Below, piece after piece: positions 10,568-22,300 of a DNA stretch of 64,000 nt (position 1 is its first letter; each line of letters opens with the position of its first letter). The notes under the pieces were generated by a model. It was not told where the DNA came from. It saw only the letters and a list, made by a program, of their open reading frames with translations, and ran no database searches. The position numbers and the translations under genes were made by a program. Origin of the DNA: Pestalotiopsis fici W106-1. Lineage: Eukaryota; Ascomycota; Sordariomycetes; Amphisphaeriales; Sporocadaceae. The DNA is taken from the NCBI RefSeq assembly GCF_000516985.1, contig NW_006917094.1:3224001-3288000 (forward strand). Direction: 5' to 3'.

Positions 10568-13434
10568 TTGTACAATATAAAAGAGAGGACAAACAAGCAG
10601 GGACAGCAGATTGAGTGACACAAATATGGGGAATGAGGAAAAAGAAAGAGCAGATTACCTTAATAAAGGAGCTTCACGACGCCATCCCCAGCCTCGTTAG
10701 TGCCATTGGCTGCTTGTGTTACGGCAGGGGTTTTTGATCACTATCTAGGCTTGGGTAGCAGGTAAGCTATGGGACCCCCGGCTAACCCGCAAGCCACCGG
10801 ACCAGTTGCAGCGAGCTGCACATTAGGTCTGAGAGGTCTGGGCAAGCGATTGGTGAGTGGCCAGCTGGATTGTCTCTAGCTCGATGCGAGGGTTCCAACG
10901 GGAACTCTGCACTACAGACAAGGATGCCGGACGATATGTGTGATGATGGGGCTCAAGTCTGCAGACAGATGCCTGCCTATCGGCTTGTTTCTTTTCCCAT
11001 GGGATGGGCACATCTATCTCCACGGTAGTTTGTCTCTTCACGAATATGGAGCTGCCTATCGAAGGGTCGATGGTCATCACGAGATGCTGTGGCAAGAACC
11101 TAGGACAGGGTCCTGAAGAGGAAGTTTGGACCTAGGTCGGTAGTGTAGACTCAAATTTTAGAGAATTCTCCTATAGCAACTAGCACATAAGCCCGTTCAT
11201 TACACAGGACGATGAATGAGCCATGGTTCTCAACAGTGCTCAAATTGGATCTACCACTAACCACCAGTAGTGCGGAGACCGTCCGTTCATTCAAGCAGTA
11301 CTTGAGCCTCCAAATCTTGCTAATCATGTAAGGTTATGTACAATCTACCACTGAAATAAGACAGGGGAATGAGTGCTTTCGAAAGAGGCGTCGTGAGACT
11401 TTTTCTTCGACATGGAGCTGGCAGTCATCACGGCAAGCAAACAGCAGCAGTCAAAGCAGCAAGAAGCATGATGATTGCACAGCATGTGGTGTCATGCGGG
11501 ACGGTAAGCGTGCGTACATGAGTTTAGTTGCCTAGTAGAAGAAGGGAGAAGCGGTGATTGGTGATCAATTACGAGGTTGCGTCCCCGTGTGAGGTTTCTC
11601 TGAATAAGGTAATATTGATAACTTGACCAAAGAAAAATACTTCTGGTCATGACTACTACCACTACTGGGTAAGTACATAGTTGGCAGACTCACAGCCAAA
11701 TACGCGGTGGAGAGACGCCGGATGCTCGCTTCTTTTTTGCCCAAGGATCCATTGGATTGATTGATGGTCCAAGGGTTGTGGATACGACAAACAGACTCGT
11801 CAGTGAGAAGAAAGAGCCCAGACCAACAGCGCGCCCCCTCCAAGAGAGAAAGACGAACGAGAGGGAGAGGCGCGGGAGCAATACGAAGAAACCATTGCGA
11901 AAGTGTCTTGGAATTGGTTCTAAGCTCTTACAGACTCTTGTCCAATATTCATTATTCTTTTCTTGTTTTGTTGCTCTCTCGCCGCCTTGAGAAAGGATGG
12001 TCCTCGTATCCAAACAGCTCTAAGGCACGCAGTGCATCAGCCCAAGCTTGCCAGGGCAGCTAAAGGATGCACACTCTTTACTCGAGACCCACGGGGATGG
12101 CGCTTCCGTTTGGACTGGTCGCTGCGCTGCTGCGTACTGTAGTGTGTCAGTATGAGTGTGTACTCTGTAGATGTCGTCGGAGTGCATATGCGAGTCTCTT
12201 ATCTGAGGGCGTGCTTGCATCTCTAGTCGCAGCGCGATGGGAGTTTACGAAGCGGGTGAGGGAGGGTCTCAGTCTGTGGTATGCCTGTCTTGGGGGGGTC
12301 TCCCAGCGCACCCAGCAGCATACATTTATTAGTATCAGACTAGGAAATATATTTGCAGTGCCACCATGAGCGGGAATACGCCCAACCTCCAGGTGGAATT
12401 GACCGGGAATGAATGACGTTGCCCATGTTTATCATCTCTGGCACATACGATGACAACGGTGTCTGCCGTCTCTCTCCTGCCTTTTCCTTCCTTGATCAGA
12501 GTTGCATCCGTTTGAGGTTGCGTCGTGGCCCTCGACGGTAGTAGAATCATTCATCAATATGCGACGACAAGAGTTGAGAGTGCTGCCAATTTAGAGTCCA
12601 GTTAACCTTAACAATAAGGACTTTTTAGAAGCTAATCGTGTGTCCATCGGCTCCAGTGGATTGCCAGCGCTATTTCGCCCAAATTCCCACCGTCCCCGCA
12701 GGCGATGGAGCTGAACGGTGAGGCGCGACTTGGAGATCAGTCCAGGTCCCCCTTGTAAGACCCTATGTCTGTGACCTGGTCCTTAGCTCGGGACGCTGTC
12801 GATTATTTTGGCCCCCAGTCTGCGTTGTACACAGTAATTATGTCTGGCCTCGCTACCATAGGCTTGTCCTGCCGTGTCCTGTCCTGTTTATTCTTCAACG
12901 CTCCATCGCAAAAATGCAATGATAACAAGCAAAATGGATTTCAATTGAGCTTAACGTCCATGACTGAAAAGTATACCGGTGCTCACCAGGTACCTTAGTG
13001 ACCTGGATAATACTGTAAACTACCTTTAGTTAGGACCGACCCGACCTGGCTGTACTGGTCTTTGCCGCATTTGGATCTCATCATGAGACATGCTCGGCAC
13101 CTTTTCTTCCCATATCCGTGCTGTTCTAGAAACCGGGACCCCCAAACATTCGGAAGCTACATTATCCATCCACACTTTGATCGGCTGAGTCTGAGGCCCA
13201 CGAAGTAATCAGATCGGGGTCGCGAGACCCGACCCGTAAAGTTTGTAGCAGTAGAGTGATGCAAGATCATGCAACACGCGTTTGATCATGACCTGTTTGC
13301 CTTGCCTCAAACTCCCGAGGCTCCGGTTCCCGTTCTCGTAGGTGTGCGAAGTCATCGGATGTCTAAGCGGTACACGTTCCGACTTTGCATCGAAAACGCC
13401 GCGATAAACACGCATGCAAGGTAAGCAAGCACTT

Positions 13435-13447
13435 ACACACACACACA
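13435..13447. repeat. Short (AC)n microsatellite
   Basis: Six AC units, followed by further ACAT-type sequence. Located in the long gene-poor region with no nearby gene. Confidence 0.6.
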
Positions 13448-16400
13448 TGCTTTTACATATACATACCTAAACATCCACGTACGCGTACACATGCTTTCAG
13501 CTCCTCCTACGTGACCAATCTTGGCTGTACCGAAGGTTAAACAATGCAGAAGAAGCTCGCATAGGCCAAGAATCTAGATTCCATTCACATCGGGCGATTC
13601 GTCCAGTTCCACTCTGCTATTCTTGTTTAAATACTCGACCGACCCAAGCGACGTTAGATATCGTTAGCAAAAGAAATCATACTACAGAGTACACAGAATG
13701 GAATTGAAAATTGCACGATTTGCCCTCTACGAATTACTTGATCAACAGCCACCATCCCCAGAAATGCCAGGGTTCACTTCATTCTACTGCCGTGCACTTT
13801 GAAGTCTGTGCAGGCGACGATCGGTATTTGCGATTGCGTCTCTCAGAGTTGCAACCAACAGACAATAATTAAGAGGTGCGACGATCGTGGATGGAATATG
13901 CTGTTGCCAATTAACACATTAGCAACTGCTAAAAGCACTGCAACATCCTTATCTGGCTACGAGGTTGAAAGGATCACATGAACGTGGTTGTGATACAATA
14001 AGGCTCAAGTATCAGATTTGCAAGTCAAAATGGTACCTCAATGTATTCATTGGACAGCACATATTTCAAGACAACAAAAGCACACCAAATAATTCCATCT
14101 TGCCGCCAGGCCATAGAAAAATGTTTGTCAAGGGCCTTACACGAGCTCAGTACGTACAATAGAAGGACGATACAAAAGGACTAAGATCATGTCATGCCCT
14201 CGCTCCTTTCACAACTCAATACCCTGCTGCTTATCCATCAGGGCGCAAACGGGTCATTCTTGGTTGATCATCATCTCAAGGAAGCCTTATATCATTCTGT
14301 AGGGGTCAGTTTTGCTTGGAACATTCTTTCGAAATACTGAGAGTGGTCCTAGGGCGGTTCATTTCCCAGGGGTCTGACTCCGTCCTCGTAGGGCTGAGCT
14401 ATTCCAATGCAGAATAGCACTGGACAGTATCAAAACTTGACCTGACCGATTCCGCCACACTGTAACATGCTCATATCACAATGAACCACAAGCACACTAT
14501 TTGTGATATCATACAAATGGCTGTATCGACAGTCCGGAATCATCGATTCTACCATATCTGCCTTGTTGAAAGATGCCATAACCGAAGTGTGCAATAATGT
14601 GTTGTGAACATTCGAGATCTTAATCTGGCAGAACCAAGCGGCGATCGCCTTATTCCAAACACTTATATACCTTTCCTAGAGACTTGCCGATAATTATACC
14701 AGTACAGCCAAACTATAATTTCGTATGCCATGACTTATTATCTAAAAAGTACCCAAAAGAGGTGGCCGACTCCATACATCGAACCGAGTCACAGCAGGGT
14801 CATCGTTGAGCCATAGTCGTCTATGTGGTGACTTATTAGCTAGAATATTTACTTCAGAGCTTGCTCAACAACATGATTGGTAAACACGGCCAATGATTGA
14901 GGACCGAGCATCCTGAAATTACTGGCACGTTGCAGGTTTAGCGTATTGTATAGAGAAAGCATGATCTTGACGTCTAATTCATGCTGACACGTGCGGAATG
15001 TGTTCTCAACTTGCAACCGCCCAGGAGGACAAGACACTTATTGCGAAGCTGAATACACCGCGGTCCGGATGCAACTTATTTTGCATGTTTTGAATTGTTA
15101 TATGCTTTCCCATCTCAGCCTGATCGTCGCGCCAAATGCAAAGACGCCACACTCATCTGCTGGTTCGATAATCTTGTTGGCCATGATTCAAGCCAGTGAT
15201 ATCCGAGAATGGCCTGATTTCGGAGATACCAGAGTGAAATTCATCCTTTGGATCCAATACTTTCGAAAAATAGTTTATACTACAATGATCAAGTCTGTTA
15301 TGAACTAACGATTCATGTCACGCTCAGAGTTGGGAAAAATAACGAGATGATGCCGCCACCATGAAAGCCCCCTGAAAGCTTGTATATGGAGAACTTGAAG
15401 AGCGGCAATGACCATATTCAATGCACAATGACCGAGGCGATCATCCTCTATTGGAGCCTCTTCACATCATCTATTGGTCGGAGTCGGGTGCCAGAGGCAA
15501 TGATTAGTCATCCGACGGTGGGCGCCATATCTGCACGGAAAACAAGGCAGTAAAGCCACTGTCTCCTGAATTCAGGTACATTGCACGACGTTCGCTCACT
15601 TTTCTGCAGGTCGCAGCTCTTGGTCTTCTCGATAACCCCAACCAATCCGTCACTTGTCTCAATTGTGTCAATATCTTGTGAGTCATCCCAGTGAACTGTG
15701 CATCCACATCGCCGCGAAAAGCAATGAGCTCATGCACTGCAGACAGGCTGAGGGGCAAGTAGTCATGTTTACGGATACACGCGGAGGTTGTGTTGTGCAG
15801 CAGACTGCAGGTGGCTGAACCACAACTGGAACAATCTTTTTCGGGGACTGGAGTTGGACAGCATCTATCTCTACATGGTGATACTGTATGGGCAATATGT
15901 AAAAGCAGGATCTACCAGGGATAAGAAAGTTGTTACAAAGTCTAATCCAGTTGGCGTTTTCCAGAAGAGATGGCCCCGCTGTTTCAAGATATTTCCCGTG
16001 CCCAGATTAAGCTCACCAAGCATGGATAAGGGGAAAGGGGGAAAACAGGATCTCTGGGGCAGGACGTGTGACCGTCATGTCACATACCAGCCATTTTGTG
16101 TTTCCCCGGAGGCAAAGGCCAAAGCATGCAATTATACATACCCATATCCTGGCTCTAGGTTATGTCTGTCCGCCACCTTGATGCTGTGCATATTGCTTGC
16201 TATGGACGAGACGACAGAGTTGCAAGATGCCGAAATTCTCGCCAATCTGAGTTCGCACCAACCGAAGCATCCCGTTTTCTCAGGAGGCACAAAGCGGCGG
16301 CACAATATAATTGCTTTGTCTAGAGTTGCAGATGCAGAAGATGCTTTCATATAAGCGCCGGCCCATCCCAGGCGATGCGGTGACGCATTTTCTTTCCTTT

Positions 16401-16483
16401 CCCTCCTTTCCCCCGTCCTAGCCAAGATTTTCTTTGCTTGATGATCGAATGGCGGGCAGCAGGCCTGTTCCAGCTGAAGCGAC

Positions 16484-17938
16484 ATGAGGGACTACGCCGA
16501 TATTGAACAATGGCTGCGCGGAGGCGATGGAGAGGAGACACCGGGCGACACCACGGCCGGCAGTGGTAGCACCGATGATCTGGAAAAGGTGCAATACTGG
16601 CATGAGGTGCGACTTCTAGAACTCGAGGCGAGAAAGAAGAAGACCATTTGCCAGCGGATTAGCAACTTCATCTGTCCCCCAAGGATCGATCATTCCACAG
16701 CCCTGGACATGCAGTATAACCATGAGTGCCTCACCCTCACGGTCGAGAGCACTCCTGACCCTTTTGTCGTTCGTGCCCATCGGCAGTATTACATGGTATT
16801 GTGCCCTCGCCGCTTTTAAAGTGCCCCTTGGACTCGGATGCTGTGCAACGGAAACTGATACTCACTCCAGACTTTTACCAAGGGTAACAGGATCGAGATA
16901 TGGACTTCAAAATATTTGGCATCCTTCGAGGAGAGCGCCAGAAAAGCGGTTATATGGTAAGTTATTACTCGAAACGAAATTTCGTTGCATTTCTTCCCCA
17001 GGTGACAAAAATTAACGTCACGCAGGAGACCGCCACCTTGTACAGAGCATTCAGCAGATCTGTGGGCACCTGAACTTCATGCCATTCGGGGAAGATGGTA
17101 TATCTACTATGCCGCAGCCAATCCAGCTCGCGGCAGCGGAAGTCACCGGATGTACGTGCTCGGAGGGCCCCCAGCGAATGAGGATCCGACCCTAGGACAA
17201 TGGGAGTTTCTAGGGCGCATTCTCGGCATGCCAGATCAGTGGGCGACCGATGGGACGGTCTTTGAGCTGGATAACACGCTCTATTTTGTCTATTCTGGCT
17301 GGCCGCTCGACGACCATGGTCATTCAGATCTTACCCAGCAGCTGTTCATTCTGAAACTCGACGACCCGACGATCGCTGCTTCACATCCCGTGATGATTTC
17401 GGCGCCGGAACACACGTGGGAGTTCACTTCTGACGATAATGGTGCACATGGTATCAATGAAGGACCGCAGTTCCTGGAGTCCCCGGATGGCAAGTGGAAG
17501 GGTATAGTCTACTCCGCTGCTGGCAGCTGGACACACCAGTACAAGCTCGCGGTTCTACATTACAACGGCGGCGATCCCTTGAACCCACGCTCGTGGCCCA
17601 AAAGCCAGCAGCCTCTATTACAAGCTTCGGGCCACAGCAAAGGTCCGTGGGGCCCTGGCCATGGCAACTTCCTCAGCGTCGGCGATGAGACCATCTGCGT
17701 GTTCCATGGCACAGACAGCCAACACGACGGATGGGAGAATAGAAAGGCAAGATGCCAACGTGTAGTCTTCAGCAAGCACGGCCCATATATGGGCAACTAT
17801 TGTGGACGGGACTCGACTGCGAAGCAAGTCAAAGGAAGCTTGGTGAGCCAACTTCGACGACGTTTCAGCAAGCCTCAGCTGGAGCTGAATCCAGAGGCTT
17901 CAAAGAGCTCCCTAAAATTGCTGCTAGAGAATTACTAA
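16484..17938 (+). CDS. Glycoside hydrolase family 43 (arabinanase/arabinofuranosidase-like), no signal peptide
   Basis: Three exons (16484-16795, 16871-16956, 17026-17938) encode about 436 residues. The three acidic residues of the GH43 five-bladed propeller are present: general base Asp92 in TPDPFVV, pKa-modulating Asp208 in WATDGTVFE and general acid Glu278 in INEGPQFLE. Other propeller segments are YYMTFTKGNRIEIW, ADLWAPELHAI and WYIYYAAA. GH43 enzymes cleave alpha-L-arabinofuranosyl or beta-xylosyl linkages in plant hemicellulose and pectin. The joins restore conserved strands; the first donor, GTATTG, is weak. Residues 1-85 are charged, contain no secretion signal and are not family-like. 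Either the enzyme is intracellular or the true 5' end differs. The C-terminal 40 residues are basic and Ser-rich. The subfamily is not assigned. Confidence 0.85.
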
Positions 17939-18388
17939 TGAAGTCAGGGAAAGTGGCCACGTGATGTTCTGTATTCTAATGTTTGACTCAAAAAGGAGAA
18001 GAATGGTTCATTGGGTATTCATCTAAAGGCGTTTGCATGAGCATTATATAAGTATTAGGCAGGGTATAATAGCACCCGATTTTCAAGGGCATAATACAAA
18101 CAACGGTTTTCTCGAGTCTGCGATGAGTGCCCTCTGCGTAACCAGATTGCAGCATGCACTGGACATTCAGCGCAAATGTTCATTCCTCAGTCGCCGTGAC
18201 ATCTTGGTGCCATCGATATGCTCACAAACGACCGATGATGCCAAGCTCAATATGGCAATCAGCCTTCGGTGCTTGACTAGTATGATTTGACTTTTGCCAA
18301 AGCAGGGGAATACCCTTGCGATCCGGTATGCGTTGCCTGACGAGACTGCTCGTGTAGAGTCGTCGTGCAGTCTGACACAACACCGCTT
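17939..18388. other. Intergenic between convergent genes
   Basis: 3' flanks of the GH43 and NAA38-like genes. No gene or notable repeat seen. Confidence 0.5.
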
Positions 18389-18850
18389 TCAGGCCGAGGC
18401 GTAGATATCTGGTCTCCCCAGAATCGAACGGTTCTTCATTTGGCTGACAAACTCCTCGACCTCGATCTTGACAATGTGCTCGCCGGGCACCACTACCAAG
18501 CCCAAGTACCGCGAGGTCATCTCAGCCCGGAGTGTATCCGATTCCAGACTCGCAGCAGCGGCCTCGAGAAGTTTTTGCTGCGAGGGTTGCCGGTACTCAT
18601 GGGTGAGCGAGAGCACAAGATTGCTTTGCTGTCAAGTTTGGTTAGCTGGATAATACAATATAAATGATCTAGACTGTAGTTGACAAACCGGATCGGTGCA
18701 CTTGAAGGTGCCCACAAATAGACGGGCGTCTGTGGTGTAGACTCTCAGGGTCTTGTTGATGAGGGACTGCAAATAAGACTCGGCTTCGGCCTTGTTCAAA
18801 TTAGCAGCCGGTGCTTCGGGCTGCTCTGCTGATGAAGCTGATGCGTCCAT
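18389..18850 (-). CDS. NAA38: Lsm-domain NatC auxiliary subunit (NAA38/Mak31-like)
   Basis: Two exons (18850-18689 and 18628-18389) encode about 133 residues. An Ala/Glu-rich N-terminus leads into an LSMD1-type Sm fold. Sm1 is seen as LRVYTTDARLFVGTFKCTDPQ and SNLVLSLTHEYRQP; Sm2 is seen as RYLGLVVVPGEHIVKIEVEE. The GLVVVPGEHIV segment matches the NAA38 pattern rather than canonical Lsm splicing proteins, which carry an RG in Sm2. NAA38 is a small subunit of the NatC N-terminal acetyltransferase, with NAA30 and NAA35, and acts at the ribosome. The join (donor GTTTGT, acceptor CAG) is phase 0 and reconstructs the Sm1 motif. The gene is divergent from RAD2. Confidence 0.82.
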
Positions 18851-19377
18851 TTTGATACCCTTTACAACGCCTTGTTTCGGTCAATGCCAGAATGTCAACC
18901 CGCGATAATTTTCATAATCGTCGGAGACTCCAAGCCTGGTTACTTATTTAGATCGATGGGGATTTTGATGCTACAAGCGAGGTGCCCGATTTGACTCGTG
19001 TCTGCCACTGTCCGGTCACTGGGTTTGGCGTTGTAGTGGGGTTCTAGCGGGGCTCTCTAGCAGTGTTCCTCTGGAAGGGGGACCCCAGATAGCGCGCGAT
19101 CGACGCGCTAAAGATCAACGTCATCATCATTGGATCCCGAGCTGATGGAAGAAACATTCCGTAGGCAGAAGCGCATACCTTTTTCATATCTGACCAATTT
19201 CTCAATACAAATCTTTCCTTTCCTTTCCTGCCATCATTGTTTCCATTGTATGATAGAATGGTCCTGTCTTCATTTGATGAACCATGACAGCTTCTATTCC
19301 ATATCCTTGAGCATCTACAAGTCGCTGATCTGCCTCATGAAGCCATCATAGACGTCATCCGATAGACCTCGGACAAG
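18851..19377. promoter_or_regulatory. Divergent NAA38 / RAD2 intergenic promoter region
   Basis: A 527-base region between two divergent start codons, so it must carry both promoters. It holds the palindrome listed at 19090-19110. Pyrimidine-rich sequence (CTTTCCTTTCC near 19208) lies upstream of RAD2. Exact transcription starts cannot be read from sequence. Confidence 0.55.
19090..19110. repeat. GC-rich inverted repeat in the divergent promoter
   Basis: TAGCGCG (19090-19096) and CGCGCTA (19104-19110) are exact reverse complements around CGATCGA, itself nearly palindromic. The core GACGCGC resembles, but does not equal, the MCB element ACGCGT bound by MBF-type cell-cycle factors. A regulatory role for RAD2 or NAA38 is inference. 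Confidence 0.45.
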
Positions 19378-22300
19378 ATGGGTGTGAACGGCCTCTGGAC
19401 CGTGATTCAACCCTGCGCGCGACCGACCAACCTCGCGACCCTGAACCGCAAGCGCCTCGCTGTCGATGCCTCGATCTGGATTTACCAGTTCCTCAAAGCG
19501 GTGCGCGACAAGGAGGGCAATGCGCTGCGCAACTCCCATGTCGTCGGCTTCTTCCGCCGCATATGCAAGCTGCTGTGGTTCGGCATCCGACCCGTCTTTG
19601 TCTTTGACGGCGGCGCACCTGCCCTCAAGCGCCAGACCATTACCTCGCGCAAGCAGAGGAGGGAGGGCAGGAGGGAAGATGCCGTGCGCACAGCGGGCAA
19701 GCTGCTCGCCGTGCAGATGCAGCGCATCGCCGAGGAGGAGGGCGATAAGCGTAAAAGGCAACGCGAGCTTGAGAAGCAGGGCGGCGAGAGACCCGAGGTC
19801 GTCGAGCCCACCGAGGAGATTCCAGATGCCGACAAGCTCGTCTACGTAGACGAGCTCGGGATGAGCCAGCAGGAGCGTCAGAAAAACAGAAAGTTCTTCA
19901 AACAGGATGCTTACCACTTACCGGACATGCACACGAGCATTGAAGGCATGGGAAAGCCCGACGACCCACGTATAATGAGCATTGCCGAGCTTGAGGAATA
20001 TGCTAGACAGTTCAACAGCGGCGAGGACATTAACCTGTACGACTTTAGCAAGATCGACTTTGATGGCGAGTTTTTCAAGAGTCTACCTCCCGCTGATCGG
20101 TACAATATTTTGAATGCGGCACGAGTACGCAGCAGACTTCGAATGGGTCTCAGCAAGGAGCAACTGGAAGAGATGTTTCCAAACCGAATGGATTTCTCAA
20201 GATTCCAGATTGAGAGAGTTCAGGAGAGAAATCGCCTAACGCAACGCTTGATGAAGGAAGCTGGAATGACAGGCCTGGACCTCACAATCAATGGAGCCGC
20301 TCGTATTGCTGGTGAAAAGGACCGTGAATATATCCTAGTCAAGAACGACGGTGTCGAGGGAGGATGGGCATTGGGCGTCGTGAGCAAGGAGAAGGATGTA
20401 GGACAGATGCACAAACCCATTGATGTCGATGCCCTAGAATTCCAGTATCAGAAAAAGGAGGACGAAGACGAGTGGGAAGACGAGGATGATTTTGAGGATG
20501 TGCCTATTGAGGGCGTGAACCGACTGCCTAAAATACCATCTCACGTACGCGAGGCTGCCGAAAGGCGACAACAACTATATGATTCAAGGCGAGAAGAGAA
20601 TGGTCTCGAGGTCCCGCTAGAGGATGAGGATGAAGATTCTCTATTTGTTCAAGACCCCTCCAAATCGATCGATAGTCTTTTCGAGGCTGACGAAGAAGAG
20701 GACCTTGATCGCGCCATTGCAATGTCCATGAAGAGTCAACATCATGTCGAGTCTTCTCAGGAAGAGGGCGAAGATGAGGAATTCGAAGATGTGCCGGCAC
20801 CGGTCTGGAAACAGAAAGCTGTGGATCAGGCCAAGCCTGTGACTGCTGCAAGTGGAAGTATGATTGCACACATTGTCAACAACCGGGCGAATGCCTCAAT
20901 TAGAAAGCGGCGACGAAGTGAAAGCGTCGAAAGCGATGACGAGATGGATTTGAGCGTGGCACTTTCCAAGGCGAAGAAGAAGAAGACGATGCGCCCGACG
21001 AAGCCAGTGGCTGCGCCAATGTTTCTCAGTAAACCGAATCCATTTGGTGGCCCATTGCCATTCGAAAAGCTGGTGTGGAAGTCTAGTATATTCGCGAAGA
21101 AACCAGAGCCGGGGAAGTCGAACACTGATGGCACAGCGCCTCGTGAAACATTGGATGATGAACTAGCTGGCGGTTTCGTCGCCGATGATGATATGGCTGG
21201 AGGATTTGAAAGAGATGAAGAACATGAAGAAATGGACAATGAAGCGCCTCGTCCCCTGCCACCTTGGATGGAGCAGGAGGATACTGATATTCGTGAATCT
21301 ATGAAGACACAGAGAGCGCGAGAAAAGGAGATCAACGAAGAAGATCGCGAGGCAGCTCTGGAAGCAGAGAAACGACGACAAAAGGAAGCAATCATTGAAA
21401 TTGAGTCCGATGAGGACGATAGCGACGTCGAGGTTCTCGATGCTCCACCTCCGCAGCCACCAACAGCACAAGAGAAGCCAAGGTTGTCGCCAGCCACCTT
21501 GACGCGCGTTGATCCACCGGTGCCAGACCCTAAGGCTCTAAAGGACGGCGAATTGTTACCTGTCAATGAATCTGATAGTAAAGCTGTTCATGATGTCGAA
21601 AAAGCGTCTCCGCCAAGGAGTCAAAGGAAAACTCCATCGCGTCAAGCATCCTCGTCTCCAGAACCTGATTTTGAATTTGAGGAAGTCGATATCCTGGGTC
21701 CTCAAGACACAGCAACAGAAGCCAGTAATGAACAAGTCGAAAGTCCAGAGCCAGAATTCGAGGAAGTTGATGTTGCAGTTCCGGCCGAGGATCCGATTGC
21801 AACGGAAAAGGTTGCCACGGAGCCAACCACTCATGATGTGACTTCAACTACGGAAATCGCTGGTACCTCTGCCAAGGTTGTTGTTGACGAGAATGGCGAC
21901 ATGTTTATTGAAGACAATGAAGTTGAGGAAGAGGAGTATAGTGACCCAGAAGACAAAGAGCTCCTTGCCCAGCTCGCAGAGGAAGCAGAAGAGCATGCGC
22001 GTTTTGCGAGCCAGCTCAACAACAAATCTGAAAAGGAAAACATTGAAGCCTATGAGCGAGAGCTGAAAGCGCTACGAACACAGCAGAAGAAGGACCGGCG
22101 AGATGCAGATGAAGTCACGCAAGTCATGATTACCGAATGCCAAGCGCTACTGCGCTTCTTTGGCATTCCTTACATCACAGCACCAATGGAAGCCGAAGCG
22201 CAGTGTGCTGAGCTGGTGCGACTCGGGCTGGTCGATGGAATCGTGACTGACGATTCCGATATCTTCCTTTTCGGCGGAACGCGAGTTTACAAGAACATGT

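Larger units (their letters stand above)
10292..16483. other. 6.2-kb gene-poor region
   Basis: I see no gene I can support. Open frames reach 188 codons (around 15.8-16.35 kb) but lack conserved content or credible splice continuations. The region contains simple repeats, (GA)n near 10549 and (AC)n near 13435. A small expressed RNA or orphan gene cannot be excluded. Confidence 0.45.

Noticed and set aside
15788..16354. 188-codon open frame, plus strand
   Set aside because: No homologous-looking segments, no signal or domain, and atypical composition. Not enough to call a gene.
20826..21566. 246-codon Ser/Phe-rich open frame on the minus strand
   Set aside because: Antisense to the acidic spacer of RAD2. 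Poly-Ser arises from reversing GAT/GAA/GAC-rich codons.
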